From: G965279355 sp965279355
Lineage (GTDB): Bacteria > Pseudomonadota > Alphaproteobacteria > CACIAM-22H2
Direction: 5' to 3'
Assembly: GCA_965279355.1 (NCBI GenBank)
Contig: OZ257155.1
Location: forward strand, 3,038,001-3,102,000
DNA length: 64,000 nucleotides
Each line of letters opens with the position of its first letter. Positions within the stretch are counted from its first letter, which is position 1. The position numbers and the translations under genes were made by a program. Of the stretch, positions 36,134-44,525 are shown in pieces. Below the pieces are notes generated by a model, which worked only from the letters and a program-made list of their open reading frames with translations, made no database searches and was not told the origin of the DNA.

Positions 36134-37486
36134 TTACTGGATCGTCTCGCCGTGCAGCGCGAGGTCGAGACCATCGCGTTCGGCTTCTTCGGCAACCCGC
36201 AGGCCCATGATCGCATCGAGGACCTTGAGGATGATGAAGCTGACGACCGCGCAGTACACGATCGTGACGGCGATGCCTTCGATCTGCACCAGGAACTGCG
36301 CACCATTGCCGTAGAGCAGTCCGGAGATGCCTTCCGGCGCCGCCGTGGTGGCCGAGAGGGCACCCACCGCGAACACACCCGTCAGCAAGGCACCGATGAT
36401 GCCGCCAACGGCGTGCACGCCGAACACGTCGAGCGAGTCGTCGTAGCCGAGCATGCGCTTGAGGCTGGTCGAGGCCCAGAAGCAGATCACGCCGGCAACG
36501 ATACCGATGATCAGCGCGCCGCCGGGGAACACGAAGCCCGCCGCGGGGGTGATGGCGACGAGACCGGCCACCGCGCCCGAGATGATCCCGAGCACCGACG
36601 GCTTGCCGCGTGCGATCCACTCCGCGAACATCCAGGCCAGCGCTGCAGCCGCAGCGGCGATCTGGGTGACGGTGAAGGCCATGCCAGCGCGCGCACCGGC
36701 CGCACCGGCCGAACCCGCGTTGAAGCCGAACCAGCCGACCCACAGCAGGGAGGCGCCGATCACGGCGAGCGTCAGGTTAAAGGGCGCGAAGTTGTCGTGC
36801 CCGAAGCCCTTGCGCTTGCCGAGAACCAGGGCCGCCACCAGGCCGGCGATGCCAGCATTGATGTGGACCACGGTGCCGCCGGCGAAGTCGAGGACGCCCC
36901 AGCCGAACATGAAACCGTTCGGATGCCACACGGAATGCGCGATCGGCGCATAGACGAGCAGCGACCACAGACCGGTGAACCACAGCAGCGCCGAGAATTT
37001 CATGCGGTCGGCAAATGCGCCGCAGATCAGCGCCGGCGTGATGGCGGCAAAGGTCATCTGGAAGGTCATGAAGACCGGCTCGGGAATGGTGAAAGCGACC
37101 GCTGCGTCACCCGTACCGAGGGTGAAGGGCTTGTCCCATTCCATGCCGCTCAGCAGGAAGCGGCTGAAGTCGCCGATGTAGGCGCCGCCTTCACCGAAGG
37201 CGAGGCCGTAGCCGACGATTGTCCACAGCACCGTAATGAGGGCGGTGATCGCAAAGGTCTGCATCATCGTCGCCAGCACGTTCTTTTTGCGAACCATGCC
37301 GGCATAGAAGAGCGCGAGGCCCGGGATCGTCATCATCATGACGAGGGCGGTGGAGGTCAGCATCCACGCCGTATCGCCGGTATCGATTTTCGCGTCCTGG
37401 GCCAGCGCGTCCGGTGCGTACCCGCACAGGATCGCCAACATGGCCACGGGGGCCGCACGGCCCAGCCACCTGCCAATCTTGGTCAT
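36134..37486 (-). CDS. amtB: Ammonium transporter AmtB
   Basis: 450 residues. An N-terminal signal-like segment (VAMLAILCGYAPDALAQ) precedes eleven membrane helices. Landmarks are ALVMMMTIPGLALFYAGMVR, the Asp-containing GAFADRMKFSALLWF, the first pore His in YAPIAHSVWHPNGF, the second in LDVFGVHAVGGIIG, and FGFNAGSAG. It forms a trimer in the inner membrane that admits ammonium under nitrogen limitation and is plugged by GlnK. Located 328 bases downstream of glnK on the same strand; a sigma-54-like element in that gap suggests its own nitrogen-controlled promoter besides any read-through. Confidence 0.97.
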   Translation of the reverse strand: MTKIGRWLGRAAPVAMLAILCGYAPDALAQDAKIDTGDTAWMLTSTALVMMMTIPGLALFYAGMVRKKNVLATMMQTFAITALITVLWTIVGYGLAFGEGGAYIGDFSRFLLSGMEWDKPFTLGTGDAAVAFTIPEPVFMTFQMTFAAITPALICGAFADRMKFSALLWFTGLWSLLVYAPIAHSVWHPNGFMFGWGVLDFAGGTVVHINAGIAGLVAALVLGKRKGFGHDNFAPFNLTLAVIGASLLWVGWFGFNAGSAGAAGARAGMAFTVTQIAAAAAALAWMFAEWIARGKPSVLGIISGAVAGLVAITPAAGFVFPGGALIIGIVAGVICFWASTSLKRMLGYDDSLDVFGVHAVGGIIGALLTGVFAVGALSATTAAPEGISGLLYGNGAQFLVQIEGIAVTIVYCAVVSFIILKVLDAIMGLRVAEEAERDGLDLALHGETIQ

Positions 37487-37604
37487 CAGTCACTCCATGA
37501 AGCATGAGAAGTCGGTCGAACCGGGCCCGACCTTATGGTCGCCCCCGCCTGGCCGGCCCGTCCGCATTTCCAGTGCGGTAAGAGCCTAGACCGCTAACTA
37601 TTCA

Positions 37605-37619
37605 TCAAGATTCGTGCCA
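37605..37619 (-). promoter_or_regulatory. Sigma-54-like promoter element upstream of amtB
   Basis: On the minus strand TGGCACGAATCTTGA matches the -24/-12 consensus TGGCACG-N4-TTGC, with a perfect -24 block and A in place of C in the final position. The GG-to-GA distance is right. It lies about 120 bases upstream of the amtB start codon. Confidence 0.55.
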
Positions 37620-37765
37620 CTAGCGGCTTTGGCCCAATCGGGCTGTGGGCAGGCTAGCGCAGGGGGTTTTGTGCGAAAACCGGTGCCGCGGGATTAAACT
37701 CTCGGCAACGGCGCCGTAACATGACTATTTTATAGGCAGATATGCCGTAGTGTGAAACCACCCTG

Positions 37766-37793
37766 AATCAAAACGGGGCCCGCAGGCCCCGTT
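37766..37793 (-). terminator. Probable terminator of glnK
   Basis: Minus-strand AACGGGGCC, loop TGCG, GGCCCCGTT (9-bp perfect stem), followed by TTGATT. It lies 22 bases after the glnK stop. The T-run is short, so it may be leaky and allow some amtB read-through. Confidence 0.75.
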
Positions 37794-37814
37794 CGATGCG
37801 TACGCTGCCTAGGA

Positions 37815-38153
37815 TTACAGCGCGTCGGCGTTGGTCTCGCCGGTCCGGATACGGACGGCGTGGCCCAGATCGTAGACGAAGATCTTGCCGTCGCCGATCT
37901 TGCCGGTATTGGCGGCCTTCTGGATGGATTCGACCACCCGCTCGACCATGTTGTCGGCAACGGCCACTTCGACCTTCACCTTCGGCAGGAAGCTCACCGA
38001 GTACTCCGCGCCGCGGTAAATCTCGGTTTGTCCCTTCTGCCGGCCGAAACCTTTGACTTCGGTAACCGTCAAACCCTGGACGCCAAGCGTGGTGAGGGCT
38101 TCGCGCACCTCATCCAGCTTGAAGGGCTTGATCACGGCCATGACCATCTTCAT
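37815..38153 (-). CDS. glnK: PII signalling protein GlnK
   Basis: 112 residues from ATG 38153, exactly the family length; the longer frame upstream is rejected. MKMVMAVIKPFKLDEVREAL is the PII N-terminus, and the T-loop GQTEIYRGAEYSV carries Tyr51, the uridylylation site. The B and C loops (TGKIGDGKIFV, RIRTGE) are intact for ATP and 2-oxoglutarate binding. It reports nitrogen status to AmtB, GlnD/NtrBC and others. Called GlnK, not GlnB, because amtB follows. An AAGGA lies 7 bases before the start. A sigma-54-like element is found about 125 bases upstream. Confidence 0.95.
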   Translation of the reverse strand: MKMVMAVIKPFKLDEVREALTTLGVQGLTVTEVKGFGRQKGQTEIYRGAEYSVSFLPKVKVEVAVADNMVERVVESIQKAANTGKIGDGKIFVYDLGHAVRIRTGETNADAL

Positions 38154-38278
38154 AGGAGTGTCCTTCCCGCTCTGTTTCGCTGTAACGGTTTGACCCCAAC
38201 CCCCCACGGAGCGTGGCCACGACCGATGGTAAAGAGGAATGCTATCACGGGGACAGCACTACCCCAATCCAAGTGTTT

Positions 38279-38292
38279 TCAAGAACCGTGCC
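38279..38292 (-). promoter_or_regulatory. Sigma-54-like promoter element upstream of glnK
   Basis: On the minus strand CGGCACGGTTCTTGA contains GGCACG-N4-TTGA, with the same spacing and the same -12 deviation as the element before amtB. It lies about 125 bases upstream of the glnK start codon. Confidence 0.45.
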
Positions 38293-38353
38293 GTTCGGGC
38301 AAGCGTGGGATCGCGCTCTGGACACACAGCTTTGCGTACGCGATGGTCAAATC

Positions 38354-39601
38354 ATGAGCAGTAGCGATCCGGATGTCCTGATTGTCGGCGGTGGCCTCGT
38401 CGGGCTCACCCTCGGCCTGGCGCTCGGCGGCGCCGGCCTCTCTGTGGCGATTGTGGATCGCGAGCGGCCTGACGCCGCCGCGGCTGACGCTTTCGACGGT
38501 CGTGCATCGGCCCTGGCCTGGGGCTCGGTCCGCGCCTTGATGGGAATCGGTCTCTGGGACCGCCTGGCGCCACATGCGCAGCCGATCAACGACATCCGCG
38601 TCACCGACGGCGATTCGCTTCTCTTTCTTCATTACGATCACCGGCAGACGGGAATCGTGCATGACGGCACCGCGGCCCCGCTCGGCTACATCGTCGAGAA
38701 CCGCTTCACCCGCCGCGCTCTGTATGCGGCTGTTCGGGATGTGCCGTCCATCCGGCTGATCGCGCCGGCGGATGTCGCGACGCTGGAGCGACAGACCGCG
38801 ACGACGGTTGCGCATCTGACGGATGGAACGACCCTGCGCGCGCCATTGGCGGTTGCCTGCGACGGCCGTGAATCGCCGTTGCGGACCGCGGCCGGCATCA
38901 CAACGGTTCGCTGGCCCTATCCGCAGACCGGCATCGTCTGTGCCATCGCGCACGAACATCCGCATGAGGGCATCGCGCATGAGCGGTTTCTGCCCGCCGG
39001 CCCGTTTGCCGTCCTGCCGCTGCCGGACAGTCCGGAGGGCGAGCACCGTTCTTCAATCGTGTGGACTGAACGTAGTGAGCTGGCGCCGGCGATGCTCCAA
39101 CTCGACGACGATGCGTTTGCCGTGGAGATTGCGCATCGCTTCGGTGATGGTCTCGGCAGGATCCGCGCGACAGGTCGCCGCTGGTCGTATCCGTTGGGCC
39201 TGATCCATGCGCAGAATTATGTTGCGCACCGCCTGGCCCTTGCGGGCGATGCGGCGCATGGCATTCATCCGATCGCCGGGCAGGGATTGAATCTCGGCCT
39301 GCGCGATGTCGCGGCGCTCGCGGAATGCATCGTCGATGCTTCGCGGCTCGGGCTCGATATCGGTGTCGGCGAAGGTCTGGCCAAGTACGAGCGCTGGCGG
39401 CGGGTCGACAACCTGCTGCTGGTCGCCGCGACCGACGTGCTCAATCGTCTGTTCTCGAACAACATCGCGCCGGTGCGCCTTGCGCGCGATCTTGGCCTTG
39501 GCGCCGTCGAGAAACTGCCGCCGCTGAAGCGGCTGTTCATGCGTCACGCAATGGGACTGCTCGGCACGTTGCCGCGACTGGTGCGCGGCGAAGCGCTGTG
39601 A
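38354..39601 (+). CDS. UbiH/UbiF/Coq6-family FAD-dependent monooxygenase
   Basis: 415 residues from ATG 38354 (MSSSDPD). The frame extends 141 bases upstream, but those codons run over the glnK promoter region and have no family match. DVLIVGGGLVGLTLGLAL is the FAD dinucleotide fold, VACDGRESPLR the middle DG motif, and GDAAHGIHPIAGQGLNLG the second FAD motif with the UbiH signature. The enzyme hydroxylates the aromatic ring during ubiquinone synthesis, membrane-associated. Which ring position it modifies cannot be read from this. Convergent with the GNAT gene, with a 4-base gap. Confidence 0.92.
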   Translation: MSSSDPDVLIVGGGLVGLTLGLALGGAGLSVAIVDRERPDAAAADAFDGRASALAWGSVRALMGIGLWDRLAPHAQPINDIRVTDGDSLLFLHYDHRQTGIVHDGTAAPLGYIVENRFTRRALYAAVRDVPSIRLIAPADVATLERQTATTVAHLTDGTTLRAPLAVACDGRESPLRTAAGITTVRWPYPQTGIVCAIAHEHPHEGIAHERFLPAGPFAVLPLPDSPEGEHRSSIVWTERSELAPAMLQLDDDAFAVEIAHRFGDGLGRIRATGRRWSYPLGLIHAQNYVAHRLALAGDAAHGIHPIAGQGLNLGLRDVAALAECIVDASRLGLDIGVGEGLAKYERWRRVDNLLLVAATDVLNRLFSNNIAPVRLARDLGLGAVEKLPPLKRLFMRHAMGLLGTLPRLVRGEAL

Positions 39602-39605
39602 CGCT

Positions 39606-40073
39606 CTACGCCTGCGTGTCGACCGTCAGAATATATTTATAGAACACCTCGTCACGCGCGTAGCCGCAGGCTTCGTAAAGCCGTTGCGCGACGGTATTCG
39701 TACGCTCGGTGGTGAGTTCGAGGCGGACGGCGCCGCTGGCGCTGGCAAAATCGCGGGCTTTATCCATCAGCTGCCGCCCGACGCCGTGCCCGCGTGCCGT
39801 ATGCGCGACGAACAGATCGTTGAGAATCCAGATCGGCCGCATCGAGACCGATGAGAGCGACGGATAAAGCTGAACGAAGCCGGCTTCCTCGTCTCTTACG
39901 CGCGCAAGAAAGATGACGGAGTCGCGGCGCTCCTGCCGCGTGCGGATGAAGTTGCGCGCCGCATCGAGATCAGGATGCTGGCGGTAGAAGACACGATAGG
40001 CGTCGAAGAGGCGCGCGACCGGTTCAAGCTCATCCGGTCCGGCGGTGACGATCTCGATCGCGTGGGATGCCAT
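39606..40073 (-). CDS. GNAT-family N-acetyltransferase
   Basis: 155 residues. IWILNDLFVAHTARGHGVGR has the strand-4 and acetyl-CoA pyrophosphate loop (RGHGVG, variant of Q/RxxGxG/A), preceded by FVQLYPSLSSV and followed by LELTTERTNTVAQRLYEACGY, the standard GNAT C-terminal half. Acceptor unknown, amine likely. Last gene of the CnoX to GNAT run, 3 bases after the GBBH-N gene. Confidence 0.9.
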   Translation of the reverse strand: MASHAIEIVTAGPDELEPVARLFDAYRVFYRQHPDLDAARNFIRTRQERRDSVIFLARVRDEEAGFVQLYPSLSSVSMRPIWILNDLFVAHTARGHGVGRQLMDKARDFASASGAVRLELTTERTNTVAQRLYEACGYARDEVFYKYILTVDTQA

Positions 40074-40076
40074 TGG

Positions 40077-40472
40077 TTAGCTCGCGGATTTGCGGGCAGG
40101 CGGGTCGCGCGACAGGTTCTTCGCTTTAAGCGCGTCGAGATAGTCCTTCCAGACGCGCTCCCGGTTCTCGCCCAGATGATAGAGATATTCCCAGCTGTAG
40201 ATTCCAGTATCGTGCAGGTCGTCGAACTTGATGCGGACGGCATAGTGACCGACCGCTTCAAGTTCCATGATGCCGACATGGCGGCGCCCGCTCACGGTCT
40301 GCTTCTGGGACGGTCCGTGCCCCTGCACCTCGGCCGAGGGACTTTCCACGCGAAGGTATTCGGCCGGATAGACGAAGGTGCGGCCATCTTCGAAATCGAC
40401 CTCAAGAAGCTTTTCGGATTTCTTGAGGCGGATCTCCTTCGGCCAGCGCTGCGTGCCGAAGGTCTCGCTCAT
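40077..40472 (-). CDS. GBBH-like N-terminal domain protein (DUF971)
   Basis: 131 residues. WPKEIRLKKSEKLLEVDFED and YPAEYLRVESPSAE are the start of the GBBH-like_N/DUF971 domain, and HVGIMELEAVGHYAVRIKFD then GIYSWEYLYHLGEN complete it. The stand-alone domain is common in proteobacteria and related to a Zn/Fe-S associated segment of gamma-butyrobetaine hydroxylase; its role is not settled. It overlaps the Trm112-like stop by 4 bases. Confidence 0.9.
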   Translation of the reverse strand: MSETFGTQRWPKEIRLKKSEKLLEVDFEDGRTFVYPAEYLRVESPSAEVQGHGPSQKQTVSGRRHVGIMELEAVGHYAVRIKFDDLHDTGIYSWEYLYHLGENRERVWKDYLDALKAKNLSRDPPARKSAS

Positions 40473-40666
40473 CGGGGCTCGGTAGCGGGAGGCGTGTCGT
40501 CCAGCTTGCGTGCCTCGTCGATCAGCATGATGGGTATGCCGTCACGGATCGGATAGGCAAGGCCGGCCTGCTCGCTGATCAATTCCTGCCGTGCCGCGTC
40601 GTAGCGCAGCGGGCCCTTGGTAAGCGGGCAGACAAGGATTTCGAGCAGTTTCGGATCGACAGCCAT
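40469..40666 (-). CDS. Trm112-family protein
   Basis: 65 residues: LLEILVCPLTKGPLRYDAAR and AYPIRDGIPIMLIDEAR are the complete YcaR/Trm112 signature. In eukaryotes Trm112 activates several methyltransferases; the bacterial proteins are small zinc-ribbon-like relatives of unknown role. Only one Cys is left, so zinc binding is unlikely. Shares a 4-base overlap with the next gene. Confidence 0.93.
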   Translation of the reverse strand: MAVDPKLLEILVCPLTKGPLRYDAARQELISEQAGLAYPIRDGIPIMLIDEARKLDDTPPATEPR

Positions 40667-40756
40667 TCAAGGCTCCTGGCGGACTCGGGTGTCGGCGCAT
40701 CGTCGCCGTCCGCCCCCGGGACGTCAATGGCCGTGCGGCCTTCCGGATGGGACGGA

Positions 40757-41449
40757 TCAGTGCTTGGCCGGCGCGCCGTCGTGGCCGGCGCTGGCCATCT
40801 CGATCAGCGCGGTTATTGTGCGCGCCCGCTCGGCGAGGCTTGGGGCTTCCAGCAGGGCCTGCTTTTCCTGCGGGGCGAAGGGGCACATCATCGACAGCAT
40901 TGTGACAAGGCGCTCGTTCGGCGTCTGCGTTACCGCGTCCCAGTCCGTCTGGATGTTCCGCACCGTGAAGTAGACACGGAGCGATGTCAGCAGCCGCTCG
41001 CGGTCGATCTGCGGCTCTGCAATCTCGCCGCGCAGATCGGTCTCCCACGCGGCGAAATCGGGGACGGCCCGGCGATAGCCCCGCAGCGTCGGAAGCTCCT
41101 CCGTCATGGTGAAGCGGCAGAGTCCGCGCAGGGTGATGAGGAAACGTCCGTCCTCGGTTTCACTGAAGCTGACGATGCGCCCGGCGCAGCCGGTGGGGTA
41201 AAGCGGCGGCGGGGGCGGGACGACATTGCCGCGGGTCATGCCTTCGGCATTGGCTTCGCGGGGCTGGATCATGCCGATCAGCCGATCGCGCGCCGCCAGC
41301 GCATCCTCGATCATCGCAACGTAGCGCGGTTCGAAGATGTTGAGCGGCAGCTGCCCGCCCGGCAGGAGCAATGCGCCGGTCAGCGGAAAGACGGGGATCG
41401 TCTTTGGCAGATCGGCAAGGTCGAGAGGCTGGCCGCTGCGCGCGGCCAT
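40757..41449 (-). CDS. LON-substrate-binding-domain protein (no protease domain)
   Basis: 230 residues from ATG 41449, which overlaps the CnoX stop by one base (TGATG). DLPKTIPVFPLTGALLLPGG and LNIFEPRYVAMIEDAL form the LON N-terminal domain; GCAGRIVSFSETEDGRFLIT and LRGYRRAVPDF continue it. There is no ATPase or Ser-Lys protease region, so this is the stand-alone family of unknown role, perhaps a client-binding adaptor. The coupling to CnoX, a chaperone-like thioredoxin, supports a protein-quality role (inference). Confidence 0.92.
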   Translation of the reverse strand: MAARSGQPLDLADLPKTIPVFPLTGALLLPGGQLPLNIFEPRYVAMIEDALAARDRLIGMIQPREANAEGMTRGNVVPPPPPLYPTGCAGRIVSFSETEDGRFLITLRGLCRFTMTEELPTLRGYRRAVPDFAAWETDLRGEIAEPQIDRERLLTSLRVYFTVRNIQTDWDAVTQTPNERLVTMLSMMCPFAPQEKQALLEAPSLAERARTITALIEMASAGHDGAPAKH

Positions 41450-42363
41450 CAGGCGAACATCAGTGACGACAGACGCTTGCGACTGCTGACCGTGAGTGCG
41501 TGCATCGGGCCCAGAGCCTCGAAGAATTTCACAAGCTGCTTGCGGGCCGCCTCGTCGTTCCATTTGCGGTCGAGCTTGTAGAGCTCCAGCAGCTGGTCGA
41601 CGGCCTTCTCCTGCTCGCCACCGGCAAACAGGGCGACGGCGAGATCGAGCCGAGCCTCGTGGTCCTTCGGATTTGCGGCGAGGCGCTTTTCCAGTTCGGC
41701 ATGATCGCCGACCTTGGCGCCCTGTTCGGCGAGGTCGAGAGCCGAGAGTGCAGCGGCAACCTCTGCATCCTTTTCGGCTTCCGGGGGCAAGCCGGCGAGA
41801 AGCGCCTTGGCTTTCTCAAGGTCGCCATTGTCGAGATAGACGCGCGCCAGACCGGCCGCCGCGCCGGGATTGGCCGGTTCGCGCGCCAGGACCTGGCCGT
41901 AGATGGCGGTCGCGGTACCGAAGTCGCCGGCTTCCAGCGATGCCTTCGCATGCTCAAGCGCCTGCTGGATCGGCGAGGGCTGTGCTGCTGCGGGTCCACC
42001 GAGGCGCTTGAGGAAGGCCTTGATCTGGCTTTCCGTCTGCGCGCCGACAAAACCGTCCACCGGACGCCCGCCCTTGAAGGCAAACACGGCGGGAATGGAC
42101 TGGATGCGCAGCTGCTGCGCGATTTCAGGATTGTCGTCGATGTTGACCTTGACCATCCGGACCGCGCCGTTCGCTTCCCGAACAGCCTTCTCGAGCATGG
42201 GCCCGAGCTGCTTGCAGGGCCCGCACCACGGCGCCCAGAAATCGACGATGACCGGCACGTCCTTCGAAGCATCGATGACATCGACCATGAAGGTGTCGAC
42301 GCCGCTGTCCTTGATGAGATTGGGGTCGACCTTTGTCTGGGCGGCGCCGATGAGCTGTTCCAT
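41449..42363 (-). CDS. CnoX/YbbN-type thioredoxin with TPR region
   Basis: 304 residues. A thioredoxin domain (about 5-115) with WAPWCGPCKQLG, whose redox Cys are 47 and 50, and the cis-Pro in IQSIPAVFAF. A linker then leads to TPR-like repeats (about 130-300: GDFGTATAIYGQVLAREPAN, YLDNGDLEKAKALL). This is the CnoX (YbbN) build, a chaperedoxin that hands clients to GroEL or DnaK. Unlike E. coli CnoX, which has SQHC, this one keeps a complete CGPC, so it can reduce disulfides. First gene of a five-gene run. Confidence 0.93.
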   Translation of the reverse strand: MEQLIGAAQTKVDPNLIKDSGVDTFMVDVIDASKDVPVIVDFWAPWCGPCKQLGPMLEKAVREANGAVRMVKVNIDDNPEIAQQLRIQSIPAVFAFKGGRPVDGFVGAQTESQIKAFLKRLGGPAAAQPSPIQQALEHAKASLEAGDFGTATAIYGQVLAREPANPGAAAGLARVYLDNGDLEKAKALLAGLPPEAEKDAEVAAALSALDLAEQGAKVGDHAELEKRLAANPKDHEARLDLAVALFAGGEQEKAVDQLLELYKLDRKWNDEAARKQLVKFFEALGPMHALTVSSRKRLSSLMFA

Positions 42364-42541
42364 TGGTGCGGATATTCCTTTTCGGCCGCGGAAAGGCGGC
42401 TACCGTTCATAAATGGCGATTTTCAGCGCGTCTGACAACCCTGCCTTCGCGCTTTCGCGCTTCGGCGGGCAAGCCCTGCCGGGGACAAAGGCATGAGCGG
42501 GCTTGGGCGCCGAAGCTTTAGCGAAGGCGGCCGAAGGCGGA

Positions 42542-43198
42542 TCAGCTCGCGCGGGCGAGACCGACCGGACAGGACACGCCGGTGCCGCCGAGGCCGCAAT
42601 AGCCATTCGGATTCTTCGCCAGATACTGCTGGTGATAATCCTCGGCGTAGTAGAACTCGGGGGCCGGCAGGATTTCCGTGGTGATTGCGTCGTAGCCGGC
42701 GCGCTTCAGCTCTTTCTCGTACCGGGCCTTGGAGGCTTCGGCCTGCCGCTGCTGTTCGTCCGAGAAGGTATAGATGCCGGATCGGTATTGGGTTCCGGCA
42801 TCGTTGCCCTGCCGCATCCCCTGCGTGGGGTCGTGGCTTTCCCAGAACAGCTTGAGAAGCTTCTCGTAGCTCACGACCTTGGGGTCGAACACCACCAGCA
42901 CCACCTCGTTGTGGCCGGTCTGCCCCGAGCAGACCTCTTCATAGTCGGGATTCGGGGTCACGCCGGAGGCGTAACCGACGGCCGTCGAATAGACCCCCGG
43001 CATCTGCCAGAAAATCCGCTCCGCGCCCCAGAAACAGCCGAGACCGAAGATTGCCTGTTCCAGGCCGGCCGGAAACGGCTGTTGCAGGGTATGACCGTTG
43101 ACGTAGTGGCGCGGCGGGACCGGCATTTTCTGGGCCCGGCCGGGCAGCGCCTCGGCGGCGGTGGGGAGGGTCAGTTTCTTCTGGGGGCGCATCCACAT
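42542..43198 (-). CDS. msrA: Peptide-methionine (S)-S-oxide reductase MsrA
   Basis: 218 residues from ATG 43198 (MWMRPQKKL). FGLGCFWGAERIFWQMPGVY carries the catalytic Cys55 and Glu60; YASGVTPNPDYEEVCSGQTG, ESHDPTQGMRQGNDAGTQYR and the C-terminal NGYCGLGGTGVSC with possible resolving Cys follow. It repairs Met-S-sulfoxide in oxidised proteins. The N-terminus has about 45 residues before the core, longer than the short form but similar to E. coli MsrA. The 178-base gap downstream to CnoX shows no terminator or gene. Confidence 0.95.
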   Translation of the reverse strand: MWMRPQKKLTLPTAAEALPGRAQKMPVPPRHYVNGHTLQQPFPAGLEQAIFGLGCFWGAERIFWQMPGVYSTAVGYASGVTPNPDYEEVCSGQTGHNEVVLVVFDPKVVSYEKLLKLFWESHDPTQGMRQGNDAGTQYRSGIYTFSDEQQRQAEASKARYEKELKRAGYDAITTEILPAPEFYYAEDYHQQYLAKNPNGYCGLGGTGVSCPVGLARAS

Positions 43199-43343
43199 AG
43201 CACCGTTTCTCCGCTTCGCTCGGGGGGCTCCAAAGACTGTATCGGAGGCCCAGTTTAGGGGTCTCGCGGCCGCTTGCAATCCCGCCGGAAAACAATATGA
43301 TCGCCGCGCTTTCAGACCCCCCCTATATGGGGACTGAACGCCC

Positions 43344-43418
43344 GCGGGAGTAGCTCAGGGGTAGAGCATCACGTTGCCAACGTGAGGGTCGAGGGTTCGA
43401 ATCCCTTCTCCCGCTCCA
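43344..43418 (+). tRNA. tRNA-Gly (anticodon GCC)
   Basis: A full cloverleaf: acceptor GCGGGAG/CTCCCGC (43344-43350 with 43408-43414), D-arm GCTC...GAGC, anticodon stem TCACG/CGTGA around TTGCCAA with GCC at 43376-43378, T-arm GAGGG TTCGAAT CCCTT, discriminator T and encoded CCA at 43416-43418. It reads GGC and GGT glycine codons. Confidence 0.98.
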
Positions 43419-43450
43419 TTTTCTTCAAAATGGTCAGCGACCGCGAGAAA

Positions 43451-43484
43451 CTGAAGCGAGCCTGTTTTGCGCAGGTCGCTTCAG
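43451..43484. other. Hairpin between tRNA-Gly and the dienelactone hydrolase gene
   Basis: CTGAAGCGAGCCTG (43451-43464) pairs with CAGGTCGCTTCAG (43472-43484) with one bulged base. On the minus strand it begins at the hydrolase stop codon and is followed by TTTCTC, so it may be that gene's terminator, though the T-run is weak. No T-run follows on the plus strand. Confidence 0.5.
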
Positions 43485-44353
43485 CTTGCTCCCGGCCGTA
43501 GCGTCGTCCTGAAGAAACTCATCGTCCGCGACCAGGCGAGGTCGGCAGCCTGTTTGTTGTAGCGGGCACCCGCAGTGTCGTTATGGAACGCGTGCTCGGC
43601 GCCTTCGTAGACGAACGTTTCGTGAGAGACACCGGCGGCTTTGAGGGCCGCCTCATAGCCGGCGATACCGGCGTTGATGCGCGGATCGTTGCCTGCGAAG
43701 TGCAGCTGAAGTTTGGCCTTGATGCGCGGCGCATCGGCGGAGTCGGCAACCAGGCCGTAGAAGGGTGCTGCCGCGTTCAGATCGGGCGCGTGCACGGCCA
43801 ACTGGTTCACCATGCCGCCGCCCCAGCAGAAACCGACCGCGCCGACTGTACCCGAGGCGTCCGGACGACTCTTCAGATAGGCAACTGCCGCGACGAGATT
43901 GGCGATGGTCGAATTGCGATCAAGCTTGCTGATCGCATCGCGGGCTGCATCTTCGTTGGCCGGCGTGCCGCCACTGGGCGACAGCATGTCGACGGCCAGT
44001 GCCGTGAAGCCTTCAAGGGCGGCGCGGCGGGCAACGTCTTCGAGATGCGGATTGAGGCCGCGATTTTCATGGATGACGATCACGCCGGGCCGCCGGGCGG
44101 GTCCTGATTTCGGAACGGCGGCATAGGCCTTGATGTCGCCGGTTGCGCCCTTGTAGGTGACATTTTGCGTCGTCAGCCGGGCATCCGTTGGCGCCACGAT
44201 CTGGGCCTGGGCGTAGTTGTTTTCCAGGAGCGGCAGGACCGCGCTGGCCGCCGCTGCGCCACCTGCGATGATCGCCAGCCGCTCCAGAAAAACACGCCGT
44301 TCGAGTGGCTTATGCGTGTACTCGTCGTAAAGCCGGATGATCCGTGGATCCAT
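43481..44353 (-). CDS. Dienelactone hydrolase family protein, exported
   Basis: 290 residues. The N-terminus ERRVFLERLAIIAGGAAAAS (RR at 19-20) looks like a twin-arginine signal, with a hydrophobic stretch to about residue 50. The catalytic triad is readable: Cys176 in VGFCWGGG, Asp223 in FAGNDPRI and His254 in GAEHAF; IHENRGLNPHLED is the typical N-terminal motif. Such enzymes open lactones or act as general esterases; the exported forms are common and mostly uncharacterised. Divergent from the sensor kinase gene. Confidence 0.9.
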   Translation of the reverse strand: MDPRIIRLYDEYTHKPLERRVFLERLAIIAGGAAAASAVLPLLENNYAQAQIVAPTDARLTTQNVTYKGATGDIKAYAAVPKSGPARRPGVIVIHENRGLNPHLEDVARRAALEGFTALAVDMLSPSGGTPANEDAARDAISKLDRNSTIANLVAAVAYLKSRPDASGTVGAVGFCWGGGMVNQLAVHAPDLNAAAPFYGLVADSADAPRIKAKLQLHFAGNDPRINAGIAGYEAALKAAGVSHETFVYEGAEHAFHNDTAGARYNKQAADLAWSRTMSFFRTTLRPGAS

Positions 44354-44525
44354 GACGCGCTCCCCTGATTAGGCCGCATTTATTTCAAAGACTTCGTGGC
44401 ATTAACCACACGCAATTGTAACGCCGAAATTAGCAAATTCTTAGGGCGCGCGTGACTGAATCGACGCCGGTCGATCACAGGTTCGTGCCCGCAGGAAAAA
44501 CCGCTGCGGTGGGGAAGTATTCGGG

